Part shown: piece by piece, positions 8,307 to 15,594 of the stretch
Layout of the letters: the number at the start of each line of letters is the position of its first letter
How positions within the stretch are numbered: the stretch's first letter is position 1
Source of the DNA: Nitrobacter sp035546855
Lineage (GTDB): Bacteria; Pseudomonadota; Alphaproteobacteria; Rhizobiales; Xanthobacteraceae
Direction of reading: 5' to 3'
DNA length: 64,000 nt
NCBI GenBank assembly: GCA_035546855.1
Contig: DASZVY010000054.1
Span: 1 to 64,000 of the forward strand
Notes under the pieces: generated by a model
Database searches by the model: none
The model's input: only the letters and a program-made list of their open reading frames with translations
Told to the model about the DNA's origin: nothing
Made by a program: the position numbers and the translations under genes

Positions 8307-9626
8307 CTACGCGGTCGGGGCCTTGCGCCGCCCGATGCTCTCGTAGCGGAAGCCGAGGTCTTTCATCTCCTCGGGACGATAGACATTGCGCAGGTCGATG
8401 ACGACCGGCTGCGTCATGATCTGTTTCAAGCGCGGCAGGTCGAGCGCGCGGAACTGGACCCATTCGGTGACGATCACCAGCGCATCGGCGCCCTCGGCGC
8501 AGGCATAGGCGTCGCCGCAATAGGTGATATCGGGCAGTTCGCGGCGCGCCTCGGCCATGCTGGCCGGGTCGAAGGCGCGCACCGTCGCCCCCATGTCGCG
8601 GAGCGCGGTGATGAGCGGGATCGACGGCGCCTCGCGCATGTCGTCGGTGTCGGGCTTGAAGGCGAGGCCGAGCACCGCGATGGTTTTGCCGCGCAGGTTT
8701 CCACCGAGCACGCCAGCGACCCGCCTTGCCATGGCGCGCTTGCGGTTGTCGTTGACGGTCACGACGGATTCGACGATGCGCAAATGCACGTCGTGATCTT
8801 CCGCGATCTTGACCAGCGCGCGGGTGTCCTTCGGGAAGCACGAGCCGCCGTAGCCGGGACCGGCATGCAGGAATTTGGTGCCGATGCGGTTGTCGAGGCC
8901 GATGCCGCGCGCGACTTCCTGAATGTCCGCGCCGACCTTTTCGGAGAGGTCGGCGATCTCGTTGATGAAGGTGATCTTGGTGGCGAGAAACGCGTTGGCG
9001 GCGTATTTGATCAGTTCAGCCGTGCGTCGCGCGGTGAACATCAGCGGCGCCTGATTGAGCGACAGCGGCCGGTAGATCTCGCCGAGCACTTTGCGCGCGC
9101 GCGCGTCCGAGGTGCCGACCACGATGCGGTCGGGGAATTTGAAGTCGCGGATCGCCGCGCCCTCGCGCAAGAATTCCGGGTTCGACGCGACGACCACGTC
9201 GGCCTGCGGGTTGACCTCGCGGATCAGGCGCTCGACTTCGTCGCCGGTGCCGACCGGCACGGTCGATTTGGTCACGACGACCGTAAAGCCCTTCAGCGCT
9301 GCGCCGATTTCACGTGCCGCGGCATGGACGTAACTCAGGTCGGCGTGGCCATCGCCACGGCGCGATGGCGTACCGACCGCGATGAACACCGCGTCCGCCT
9401 CGGCCACCGGCCCCGCGAGGTCGGTGGTGAAGGCGAGCCGTCCGGCCTTGACGTTGGCGGCGACCAGCGCGTCCAGGCCCGGTTCGAAAATCGGGATGTC
9501 ACCGCGGTGCAGCGCCGCAATCTTCGTGGCATCCTGGTCGACGCAAGTGACCTGATGTCCGAAGTCGGCAAAGCAGGCCCCGGACACCAGTCCCACATAG
9601 CCTGTGCCAATCATGGCAATACGCAT
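8307..9626 (-). CDS. ugd: UDP-glucose 6-dehydrogenase
   Basis: A 439-residue enzyme that oxidises UDP-glucose to UDP-glucuronate with two NAD+. It begins MRIAMIGTGYVGLVSGACFA, the NAD-binding motif. The catalytic Cys263 sits in GPGYGGSCFPKD. The C-terminal domain carries VLGLAFKPDTDDMREAPS, also standard. Length fits the bacterial TuaD/Ugd type. The product feeds the UDP-glucuronate epimerase encoded at 30169 and could also supply glucuronosyl lipids made by the Agt-like transferase at 43598. It is transcribed alone on the reverse strand. Confidence 0.95.
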   Translation of the reverse strand: MRIAMIGTGYVGLVSGACFADFGHQVTCVDQDATKIAALHRGDIPIFEPGLDALVAANVKAGRLAFTTDLAGPVAEADAVFIAVGTPSRRGDGHADLSYVHAAAREIGAALKGFTVVVTKSTVPVGTGDEVERLIREVNPQADVVVASNPEFLREGAAIRDFKFPDRIVVGTSDARARKVLGEIYRPLSLNQAPLMFTARRTAELIKYAANAFLATKITFINEIADLSEKVGADIQEVARGIGLDNRIGTKFLHAGPGYGGSCFPKDTRALVKIAEDHDVHLRIVESVVTVNDNRKRAMARRVAGVLGGNLRGKTIAVLGLAFKPDTDDMREAPSIPLITALRDMGATVRAFDPASMAEARRELPDITYCGDAYACAEGADALVIVTEWVQFRALDLPRLKQIMTQPVVIDLRNVYRPEEMKDLGFRYESIGRRKAPTA

Positions 9627-9842
9627 CGAGCAAAACCTGTCGGCTGGTGAACGGCCTCGAAGGCGAAGGATGTGCGCGCGTCTTACCAGAAGGCGCGTGG
9701 GCTGACGAGACGGAAGCTGCTGTCATAAAAGCTTGAAGAAAACCAAGGGACGGATGGCAGCGACACGATCGGGCCGGATTTGAACGGTGGGCGGATGATG
9801 CTAGGAGGGGGGACGCGATCTCCTTGCCCACCTGTCCGGCCC

Positions 9843-11195
9843 ATGAAGAACGACGAACTGCTCAGCCAGATTGCCGACTACTGCCGCCGCGCCGGGATGG
9901 CGGAATCGACGTTCGGCCGGCGTGCGGTCAATGACGGCAAGCTCGTGCACCGGCTGCGCGAGGGCAAGCGGATCACCGTCGACACCCTCGACCGGATCGA
10001 GGCTTTCATCGCCGCTGGCTCTCCCGACGGCGCCGCGCCGGTGCGCCCGCCGGAGCCGATCGAGCGCCGCGACCCCCGCGCCAATTTCCGCTTCTTCGAG
10101 AACCGGCAGAAATACCTGCTGTTCGTCCACACCTGCAGCGAGAAGCGGATGATTGCCGACCGTGTCGTGCTGGAACTCGGCAGCATCCACCCGCGTCCGC
10201 CGGCGTTGCGCGTGTTCGATGCCGGGATGGGGGACGGGACCGTGCTGGCGCGCGTGCTGCGTGCGATGCACGGACGTTTTCCGCATATGCCGTTCTACAT
10301 CGCCGGCAAGGAGCTCAGCCTCGAGGACGTCCGGTTGACCCTCGACAAGCTGCCGGACCGGCTGTTCGAACATCCGTCCACGGTGTTCGTGCTGACCAAC
10401 ATGTATTACGCCGAGGCCCCCTGGCTCACGCCGCGGGCGCCGGCGGCCGCCGCCAGCATGATCTGGCATGAGGTGGCGCTGCGGGGGAATTCCGCCGGGG
10501 AGTTCGAGGCGCAGATCGCCGGCTTCCAGCCGTTCCTGGAGGAGAATTGGCGGGCCAGCGTCAGCCCGGTCACGGGCATGCCGATCTACGAGCGGCCGGT
10601 GGCGCTGGTGATCTACCGGGAGGATCACCGGTTCCTGCTCGATTCGATGATTCCGAGGGCCGGGCGGGCCGAGGCGAATTTCGACCTGGTCATCGCCTCG
10701 CAGCCCTACCGGGCGAAATCCTCGGTGAATTTCCGGGCCAGGAGAATAATCGCCCCCCTGGCGCGGGCGTTGCGGACCGGAGGCCGTTTGATAGGAATCC
10801 ATTCTCACGGACAGGACCCCGGGCTGGAGATCATTCAGGCGGTATGGCCCGGAGAAAACCCTTTCGCCGTCAGCCGTCATGAGCTATTGCGCGCAGTGAG
10901 GTACGAGCTCGGGTCGGCGGGGCGCGATCTTAACTTTAACGCCTATGCGGATCATCGCTCGATCTTTCGCTATGATATGGAAGCCTTGCCCAACGAGGTC
11001 ACGGGGTCGATCGGGACCTCGACGGCTTTTGCGGCATGGAACGCGGCGGTTTACGTCGCCCAAATCGAAGACGACCGGTTGACGGAAATGACGCAAAGCG
11101 GCCGTTATCTCGATGCCACCAGGGATGTTCTGCGCAGGCATAACGGGCTCTGGTTTTACGACGAATCCTACGTCATCTCGCGTCGCCGGGACTGA
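9843..11195 (+). CDS. Uncharacterised protein: N-terminal HTH-like domain fused to a class I methyltransferase-like domain
   Basis: A 450-residue protein. The first 60 residues (MKNDELLSQIADYCRRAGMA, then STFGRRAVNDGKLVHRLREG) resemble a small helix-turn-helix fold of the XRE kind. From about residue 110 a Rossmann-type methyltransferase is suggested by LRVFDAGMGDGTVLARVLR (SAM-binding motif I), LVIASQPYRAKSSVNF (a motif IV-like SQPY) and LRTGGRLIGIHSHGQ. The start at 9843 is chosen because the HTH begins there; an in-frame ATG at 9780 adds only a low-complexity lead. Its neighbours downstream are metK and ahcY, which make SAM and remove SAH, so a SAM-dependent role fits. Target and function are unknown. 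Confidence 0.75.
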   Translation: MKNDELLSQIADYCRRAGMAESTFGRRAVNDGKLVHRLREGKRITVDTLDRIEAFIAAGSPDGAAPVRPPEPIERRDPRANFRFFENRQKYLLFVHTCSEKRMIADRVVLELGSIHPRPPALRVFDAGMGDGTVLARVLRAMHGRFPHMPFYIAGKELSLEDVRLTLDKLPDRLFEHPSTVFVLTNMYYAEAPWLTPRAPAAAASMIWHEVALRGNSAGEFEAQIAGFQPFLEENWRASVSPVTGMPIYERPVALVIYREDHRFLLDSMIPRAGRAEANFDLVIASQPYRAKSSVNFRARRIIAPLARALRTGGRLIGIHSHGQDPGLEIIQAVWPGENPFAVSRHELLRAVRYELGSAGRDLNFNAYADHRSIFRYDMEALPNEVTGSIGTSTAFAAWNAAVYVAQIEDDRLTEMTQSGRYLDATRDVLRRHNGLWFYDESYVISRRRD

Positions 11196-11198
11196 CAT

Positions 11199-11274
11199 CT
11201 GGTGTTCCGGTTCTAACATCCGCATCACTTCGCGGCGAGTTCTTATGCGACTGTTAGAACCTCAGGAACACTGG
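11199..11274. repeat. Imperfect palindrome, unit A of a paired element (copy 1)
   Basis: Left arm ctggtgttccggttctaaca and right arm ctgttagaacctcaggaaca are complementary apart from a three-base bulge, with a loop of roughly 20 bases. It begins four bases after the stop codon of the preceding gene. A second, different palindrome follows 11 bases later. The same two-unit arrangement is found again at 39517-39682. Confidence 0.7.
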
Positions 11275-11285
11275 CAAATATAATT

Positions 11286-11366
11286 CTAGTGTGGTTTTGG
11301 TTCTGACGTTCGCTTGTAGGACTCGCGGCAATACTGATGAAGCGAATGTCAGAACCACCACACTAG
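11286..11366. repeat. Palindrome, unit B of the paired element (copy 1)
   Basis: Left arm starts ctagtgtggttttggttctg and right arm ends cagaaccaccacactag; they are nearly perfect reverse complements over about 26 bases. It lies about 50 bases upstream of metK and so may be in its leader. Unit B at 39605 has closely similar arms (ctggcgtggtt / aaccaccacaccag). Confidence 0.75.
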
Positions 11367-11415
11367 GACAACAGCACGAAAGGACCGCCGGGTCCGGCGG
11401 ATGAAGGGTCGATTG

Positions 11416-12612
11416 ATGCGCGGATCTTATTTGTTCACCAGTGAATCGGTTTCGGAAGGGCACCCCGACAAGGTGTGCGATCGCATTTCGGACGAGATCG
11501 TCGACCTGTTCTTCCGCGAGGGCCCGAAAGCCGGCATCGATCCCTGGGCGATCCGCGCCGCTTGCGAAACGCTTGCCACCACCAACAAGGTCGTCATCGC
11601 CGGCGAAACCCGCGGGCCGACGTCGGTGACGAAGGATCATGTCGAGCATGTCGCGCGCGAGGCGATCAAGGACATCGGCTACGAGCAGGACGGCTTCCAC
11701 TGGAAGACCGCCGACATCGAGATCCTGCTGCATCCGCAGTCGGCCGACATCGCGCAGGGCGTCGACGCGCTGCAGCCCGGCACCAACAGGGAAGAGGGCG
11801 CGGGCGATCAGGGCATCATGTTCGGCTATGCCTGCAACGAAACGCCTGAGCTGATGCCGGCGCCGATCTTCTACGCCCACAAGATCCTGCGGCTGATTTC
11901 GGAAGCCCGACATTCCGGCAAGGAAAAGGTGCTGGGTCCGGATTCCAAGAGCCAGGTCACGGTGCAGTACGAGAACGGCAAGCCGGTCGGCGTGCGCGAG
12001 ATCGTGGTGTCGCACCAGCACCTCGTCGAGGACATGAGCTCCAACCAGGTGCGCGAGCGCGTCGAGCCCTATGTGCGCGCGGCGCTGCCGAAGGAATGGA
12101 TCACCGACAAGACCATCTGGCACATCAACCCGACCGGAAAGTTCTTCATCGGCGGCCCCGATGGCGATAGCGGCCTCACCGGCCGCAAGATCATCGTCGA
12201 CACCTACGGCGGCGCGGCGCCGCATGGCGGCGGCGCGTTCTCCGGCAAGGATCCGACCAAGGTGGACCGCTCGGCCGCGTATGCCGCGCGTTACCTCGCC
12301 AAGAACATCGTCGCGGCGGGCCTTGCCGATCGCTGCACGCTGCAGCTCGCTTACGCCATCGGCGTGGCGCGGCCGCTGTCGATCTACATCGACACCCACG
12401 GCACCGGAAAGGTGCCGGAGGACACACTGGAGCGCATCGTCGCGGAAGCGATGGACTTGACCCCGCGGGGCATCCGCAAGCACCTCGACCTCAACAAGCC
12501 GATCTACGCGCGCACTTCCTCCTACGGCCATTTCGGCCGCCAGCCCGACAATGAGGGCGGCTTCTCCTGGGAGAAGACCGACCTCGCGCCGAAGCTGAAG
12601 AGCGCGGTGTAA
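11416..12612 (+). CDS. metK: S-adenosylmethionine synthetase (methionine adenosyltransferase)
   Basis: A 398-residue enzyme making SAM from methionine and ATP. Characteristic motifs are SESVSEGHPDKVCDRISDEI near the N-terminus, GAGDQGIMFGYACNETPELM and the phosphate-binding GGGAFSGKDPTKVDRS. The start at 11416 (MRGSYLFTSES) has aaggg eight bases upstream and matches the usual N-terminus; the ATG at 11401 would add five residues. The two palindromes upstream leave little room for a riboswitch, and none was recognised. ahcY follows on the same strand after 171 bases, so both parts of the methylation cycle are co-located. Confidence 0.97.
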   Translation: MRGSYLFTSESVSEGHPDKVCDRISDEIVDLFFREGPKAGIDPWAIRAACETLATTNKVVIAGETRGPTSVTKDHVEHVAREAIKDIGYEQDGFHWKTADIEILLHPQSADIAQGVDALQPGTNREEGAGDQGIMFGYACNETPELMPAPIFYAHKILRLISEARHSGKEKVLGPDSKSQVTVQYENGKPVGVREIVVSHQHLVEDMSSNQVRERVEPYVRAALPKEWITDKTIWHINPTGKFFIGGPDGDSGLTGRKIIVDTYGGAAPHGGGAFSGKDPTKVDRSAAYAARYLAKNIVAAGLADRCTLQLAYAIGVARPLSIYIDTHGTGKVPEDTLERIVAEAMDLTPRGIRKHLDLNKPIYARTSSYGHFGRQPDNEGGFSWEKTDLAPKLKSAV

Positions 12613-12625
12613 CTTACGAGCAAGA

Positions 12626-12710
12626 CGTCATGCCCGGCCTTGTGCCGGGCATCCACGTCTTTTCTTCCATCAGCACGACGTGGATGGCCGGGACGAGCCC
12701 GGCCATGACG
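12626..12710. repeat. Dispersed double-hairpin repeat between metK and ahcY
   Basis: Outer arms cgtcatg (12626-12632) and catgacg (12704-12710) enclose two short hairpins, cccggccttgtgccggg and ggccgggacgagcccggcc, and an inner pair atccacgtc / gacgtggat. There is no ORF. It is of the same general kind as the repeats at 14234 and 15534 and may form a transcript barrier between metK and ahcY. Confidence 0.7.
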
Positions 12711-12783
12711 AGAGAAAGATGACGCCGCTCCTTTGCTCCCGCCGCAGGCAGGAGCCGGCCGCAACACGAAGGATAGGATCACC

Positions 12784-14220
12784 ATGACCCCCGCGACCGC
12801 CAAAGCTCCCGCAGGCTTCACCGACTATATCGTCAAGGACATCTCGCTCGCCGATTTCGGCCGCAAGGAGCTCTCCCTCGCCGAAACCGAGATGCCCGGC
12901 CTGATGGCGACGCGCGAGGAGTACGGTCCGAAGCAGCCGTTGAAAGGCGCGCGCATCGCCGGCTCGCTGCACATGACGATCCAGACCGGCGTGCTGATCG
13001 AGACCCTGAAGGCATTGGGCGCCGATATCCGCTGGGTCTCCTGCAACATCTATTCGACCCAGGATCACGCGGCCGCCGCGATTGCCGCCGCCGGCATTCC
13101 GGTGTTCGCGGTCAAGGGCGAGACGCTGACCGAATACTGGGACTACACCGCGAAGTTGTTCGACTGGCACGGCGGCGGCCATCCCAACATGATCCTCGAC
13201 GACGGCGGCGACGCGACGCTCCTGATCCACCTCGGCGTACGCGCCGAGAAGGGCGACACCGCGTTTCTCGACAAGCCCGGCGCCGAGGAAGAGGAGGTGT
13301 TGTTCGCCCTCATCAAGCGGCTGCTGAAGGAGAAGCCGAAGGGCTGGTTCGGCGAGGTCGCGAAGTCGATCAAGGGCGTCTCGGAAGAGACCACCACCGG
13401 CGTGCATCGTCTCTACGAGATGCAGAAGGCCGGCACGCTGCTGTGGCCCGCGATCAACGTCAATGACTCGGTCACCAAGTCGAAGTTCGACAACCTCTAT
13501 GGCTGCCGTGAATCGCTCGTCGACGGCATCCGCCGTGGCACCGACGTGATGATGTCCGGAAAGATCGCCATGGTCGCGGGCTTCGGCGACGTCGGCAAGG
13601 GTTCGGCCGCGAGCTTGCGTCAGGCCGGCTGCCGCGTCATGGTGTCCGAGATCGATCCGATCTGCGCGTTGCAGGCGGCGATGGAAGGCTACGAGGTCGT
13701 GACCATGGAAGACGCCGCGCCACGGGCCGACATCTTCGTCACCGCCACCGGCAACAAGGACATCATCACCCTCGACCACATGCGCGCGATGAAGGATCGC
13801 GCCATCGTCTGCAACATCGGCCATTTCGATAATGAAATTCAGGTCGGTGCGCTGAAAAACCTGAAGTGGGACAACATCAAGCCGCAGGTCGACGAGATCA
13901 CGTTCCCGGACGGCAAGCGCATCATCCTGCTGTCGGAAGGCCGCCTTGTGAACCTCGGCAACGCCATGGGGCATCCGAGCTTCGTGATGTCGGCGTCGTT
14001 CACCAACCAGACGCTGGCGCAGATCGAGCTGTTCGCCAACAACAAGGACGGCAAGTACAAGAAGGAAGTTTACGTGCTGCCGAAATCGCTGGACGAGAAG
14101 GTGGCGCGGCTGCACCTCGCCAAGATTGGCGTCAAGCTCACCGAACTGCGCAAGGACCAGGCCGACTACATCGGCGTCAAGGTCGAGGGCCCGTTCAAGA
14201 GCGATCACTACCGCTATTGA
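12784..14220 (+). CDS. ahcY: Adenosylhomocysteinase (S-adenosylhomocysteine hydrolase)
   Basis: A 478-residue NAD-dependent cytosolic enzyme that splits SAH into adenosine and homocysteine, relieving product inhibition of methyltransferases. Visible motifs are GSLHMTIQTGVLIETLKALG, the NAD-binding GFGDVGKGSAASLRQAG, and the C-terminal end GPFKSDHYRY, which is nearly invariant. The length matches the longer bacterial form. The ATG at 12784 has aaggatagg upstream; earlier in-frame starts at 12733 lie within low-complexity sequence after the repeat. It belongs with metK upstream in the SAM cycle. A strong bidirectional terminator follows at 14317. Confidence 0.97.
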   Translation: MTPATAKAPAGFTDYIVKDISLADFGRKELSLAETEMPGLMATREEYGPKQPLKGARIAGSLHMTIQTGVLIETLKALGADIRWVSCNIYSTQDHAAAAIAAAGIPVFAVKGETLTEYWDYTAKLFDWHGGGHPNMILDDGGDATLLIHLGVRAEKGDTAFLDKPGAEEEEVLFALIKRLLKEKPKGWFGEVAKSIKGVSEETTTGVHRLYEMQKAGTLLWPAINVNDSVTKSKFDNLYGCRESLVDGIRRGTDVMMSGKIAMVAGFGDVGKGSAASLRQAGCRVMVSEIDPICALQAAMEGYEVVTMEDAAPRADIFVTATGNKDIITLDHMRAMKDRAIVCNIGHFDNEIQVGALKNLKWDNIKPQVDEITFPDGKRIILLSEGRLVNLGNAMGHPSFVMSASFTNQTLAQIELFANNKDGKYKKEVYVLPKSLDEKVARLHLAKIGVKLTELRKDQADYIGVKVEGPFKSDHYRY

Positions 14221-14233
14221 TGCGCCACCATTA

Positions 14234-14306
14234 GTCATCACCGGGCGCGACCCGGTGATCCATCTTCAAAGAATGATGGGTGCGCGGATCAAGTCCGCGC
14301 ATGACG
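14234..14306. repeat. Dispersed double-hairpin repeat downstream of ahcY
   Basis: The hairpin gtcatcaccgggcgcgac / ccggtgat is followed by gcgcggatcaagtccgcgc and closes with atgac, so outer arms gtcat and atgac pair. The pattern matches the repeat at 12626 and half of it recurs at 15534. It lies between ahcY and its terminator. Confidence 0.65.
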
Positions 14307-14316
14307 GTACGGAAGA

Positions 14317-14383
14317 AACAAAAGCCCCGGCGTGTGAACTGACCCAACAAGGTTGGACGGTTCATTGGTCCGGGGCTTTTGTT
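14317..14383. terminator. Bidirectional Rho-independent terminator between ahcY and the convergent small gene
   Basis: Arms aacaaaagccccgg (14317-14330) and ccggggcttttgtt (14370-14383) are a perfect 14-base inverted repeat. An inner pair, tgaac and gttca, extends the structure. Each arm supplies a GC-rich stem with a T-run on its own strand, so it can stop transcription both from ahcY and from the reverse-strand gene at 14432-14719. Confidence 0.8.
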
Positions 14384-14431
14384 TTCAAGTTGCGTCGCTG
14401 ACGTGCGATCGGCCATCGAGGGCCCTCGCCA

Positions 14432-14719
14432 TCACGTGGTCCGGCCGCTGGTTTTCTGGCTGTTGAGAAAATCCGACAGCGTGGCGGCGGGCTTTGCCGT
14501 TGCTTTCGCCTTCTTGCCGCGAACCGCTTTCGCCGGCTTCGGCAGCAATGCGTCCTCGGCTTCCTTGGCAAGGCGCAGCGCGCGCAGCCGCTCCATATTC
14601 TTGCGCACGGCGATATCGTGGGCCTCGATGTCGGCGCGCGCCTTGGCGCCCTCGATCGCGGCCGTTTTCATGCGCGCGTTGCGGGCGAGTTGCGACGGGC
14701 TCGGCGGGGGCTTTGTCAT
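14432..14719 (-). CDS. Small basic, Lys/Ala-rich protein of unknown function
   Basis: A 95-residue protein beginning MTKPPPSPSQLARNARMKTA. The central part (AKARADIEAHDIAVRKNMER, then LRALRLAKEAEDALLPKPAK) looks like one long charged helix, and the C-terminus is rich in Lys and Ala before LSDFLNSQ. A longer open frame reaches 14857, but the preferred ATG at 14719 leaves the cspA promoter free. It ends just before the bidirectional terminator. I recognise no domain; a nucleic-acid-associated role is only a guess from the charge. Confidence 0.65.
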   Translation of the reverse strand: MTKPPPSPSQLARNARMKTAAIEGAKARADIEAHDIAVRKNMERLRALRLAKEAEDALLPKPAKAVRGKKAKATAKPAATLSDFLNSQKTSGRTT

Positions 14720-14768
14720 GGCCTTAATATAGGCACGATTGGCTAAGATACCAGAGTCGGCTCGGGAT

Positions 14769-14797
14769 TTGCTAATTCCGCGCCAAGCTGCTATAAG
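14769..14797 (+). promoter_or_regulatory. Sigma-70-type promoter of the cold-shock gene
   Basis: A -35-like ttgcta (14769-14774) is separated by 17 bases from a -10-like tataag (14792-14797). This is the best promoter match I see in the window. Transcription would begin near 14804, leaving an untranslated leader of about 190 bases before the cspA ATG. Confidence 0.55.
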
Positions 14798-14803
14798 CAG
14801 CGC

Positions 14804-14995
14804 ATTCGATTGCCGGCATTGGTTTTGTTGAGCGCCGCACGTCTCCTTCAAGGGCAACGTCCTTCAAGGAATGTCCGTCGAGGAAATCTTCTTCGAGGAC
14901 AAGGCTCCTTTCCAAAGACACCGCTGAGATTGGATGGTTCGCGCAATCCTGCGCGGGAACGCGCATGTGCGCGCTTTGGAACAAGGACGACGACG
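14804..14995 (+). promoter_or_regulatory. Long 5' leader of the cold-shock gene, possible temperature-responsive RNA
   Basis: About 190 untranslated bases lie between the predicted start point and cspA. The leader holds two copies of the self-complementary decamer tccttcaagg (14844-14853 and 14860-14869) and further purine/pyrimidine-rich complementary stretches. Long structured leaders are known for cspA-family mRNAs, in which the fold changes with temperature. That this one does so is inference. Confidence 0.4.
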
Positions 14996-15205
14996 ATGAC
15001 GACAGGTACAGTGAAGTGGTTTAACGGCCAGAAGGGTTTTGGTTTCATTCAGCCGAACGACGGCGGCAACGACGTGTTCGTGCACATCAGCGCGGTCGAG
15101 CGCGCGGGCCTCTCCGGCCTCGCCGAGGGCCAGAAGGTCAACTTCGAGCTCAAGACCGACAAGATGCGCGGCAAGGTCAGTGCCGAGAGCCTCTCGCTCG
15201 CTTGA
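14996..15205 (+). CDS. cspA: Cold-shock domain protein, CspA family
   Basis: A 69-residue single OB-fold protein, MTTGTVKWFNGQKGFGFIQP, with both RNA-binding motifs visible: KGFGFI (RNP1) and DVFVHIS (RNP2). Such proteins bind single-stranded RNA and melt secondary structure during cold or stationary phase. A good ribosome-binding site, aaggacga, precedes the ATG. The frame is open further upstream to 14810, but that part is the leader. The gene has its own promoter at 14769. Confidence 0.95.
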   Translation: MTTGTVKWFNGQKGFGFIQPNDGGNDVFVHISAVERAGLSGLAEGQKVNFELKTDKMRGKVSAESLSLA

Positions 15206-15226
15206 AACAATTCATGATCGCGCCGG

Positions 15227-15244
15227 CTGTCATCCGCCTGTGAT
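15227..15244 (+). promoter_or_regulatory. PHO-box-like direct repeat downstream of cspA (one mismatch)
   Basis: The sequence ctgtcat-ccgc-ctgtgat is two seven-base repeats with four-base spacing, like a PhoB site, but the second copy differs at one base from ctgtcat. No gene follows on this strand; a terminator lies at 15471. It may be coincidence, but the combination suggests a short non-coding transcript. Confidence 0.25.
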
Positions 15245-15310
15245 GATGGCGGCGCATCATGCTGGAATTCGAAGCGCCGTCACCGCGGATGAACCGGGGG
15301 CGCTTTCAGC

Positions 15311-15384
15311 GCGTTTTCGAGCGAAGTGGATACCGGCCATAGCCGGCTTCGATCGGCCATGGCCGGTTCGCGGGAAGAAGACGC
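15311..15384. repeat. Dispersed repeat with gcgttttcgagcgaagtgg core
   Basis: The left end gcgttttcgagcgaagtgga and the right end ccggttcgcgggaagaagac followed by gc match a recurrent intergenic element of Bradyrhizobium-type genomes (terminal arms gcgttttc and gaagacgc). Here the middle carries an extra hairpin, gccatagccgg ... ccatggccgg. No ORF is present. Confidence 0.55.
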
Positions 15385-15470
15385 ATTAATCAAAATCATG
15401 GAGACGCGCTTCCGCGCGACTCCAGGTTTTACGCCTCGTTTCACGGATGTACTGAAACGGACGTTCAGGG

Positions 15471-15500
15471 AGCCTCGTCAGCAATGACGGGGCTTTTTTT
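15471..15500 (+). terminator. Rho-independent terminator, plus strand
   Basis: Stem agcctcgtc / gacggggct (nine pairs including one G-T) with loop agcaat, followed directly by six T residues. It lies 266 bases after the cspA stop with no ORF between, so it ends either a long cspA 3' region or a separate short RNA. Confidence 0.75.
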
Positions 15501-15533
15501 GCGCGGAATCATGCGTTGCCTTCCGGCCAGATC

Positions 15534-15563
15534 GCCATCACCGGGACAAGCCGGGTGATGGCG
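15534..15563. repeat. Single-hairpin copy of the catcaccgg dispersed repeat
   Basis: cgccatcaccggg and ccgggtgatggcg flank a short acaa loop. It equals the left half of the repeat at 14234. It lies just downstream of the reverse-strand FAH-family gene. Confidence 0.55.
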
Positions 15564-15594
15564 GCAAGCGGTGAAGCCGACGCGGGCATTGTCG

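Noticed and set aside
11196..11415. SAM riboswitch upstream of metK
   Set aside because: The gap is filled by two palindromes; no SAM-II, SAM/SAH or SAM-V-like core sequence was recognised.
11254..12531. Long open frame antisense to metK (425 codons)
   Set aside because: Entirely overlapped by an unmistakable metK; typical high-GC mirror frame.
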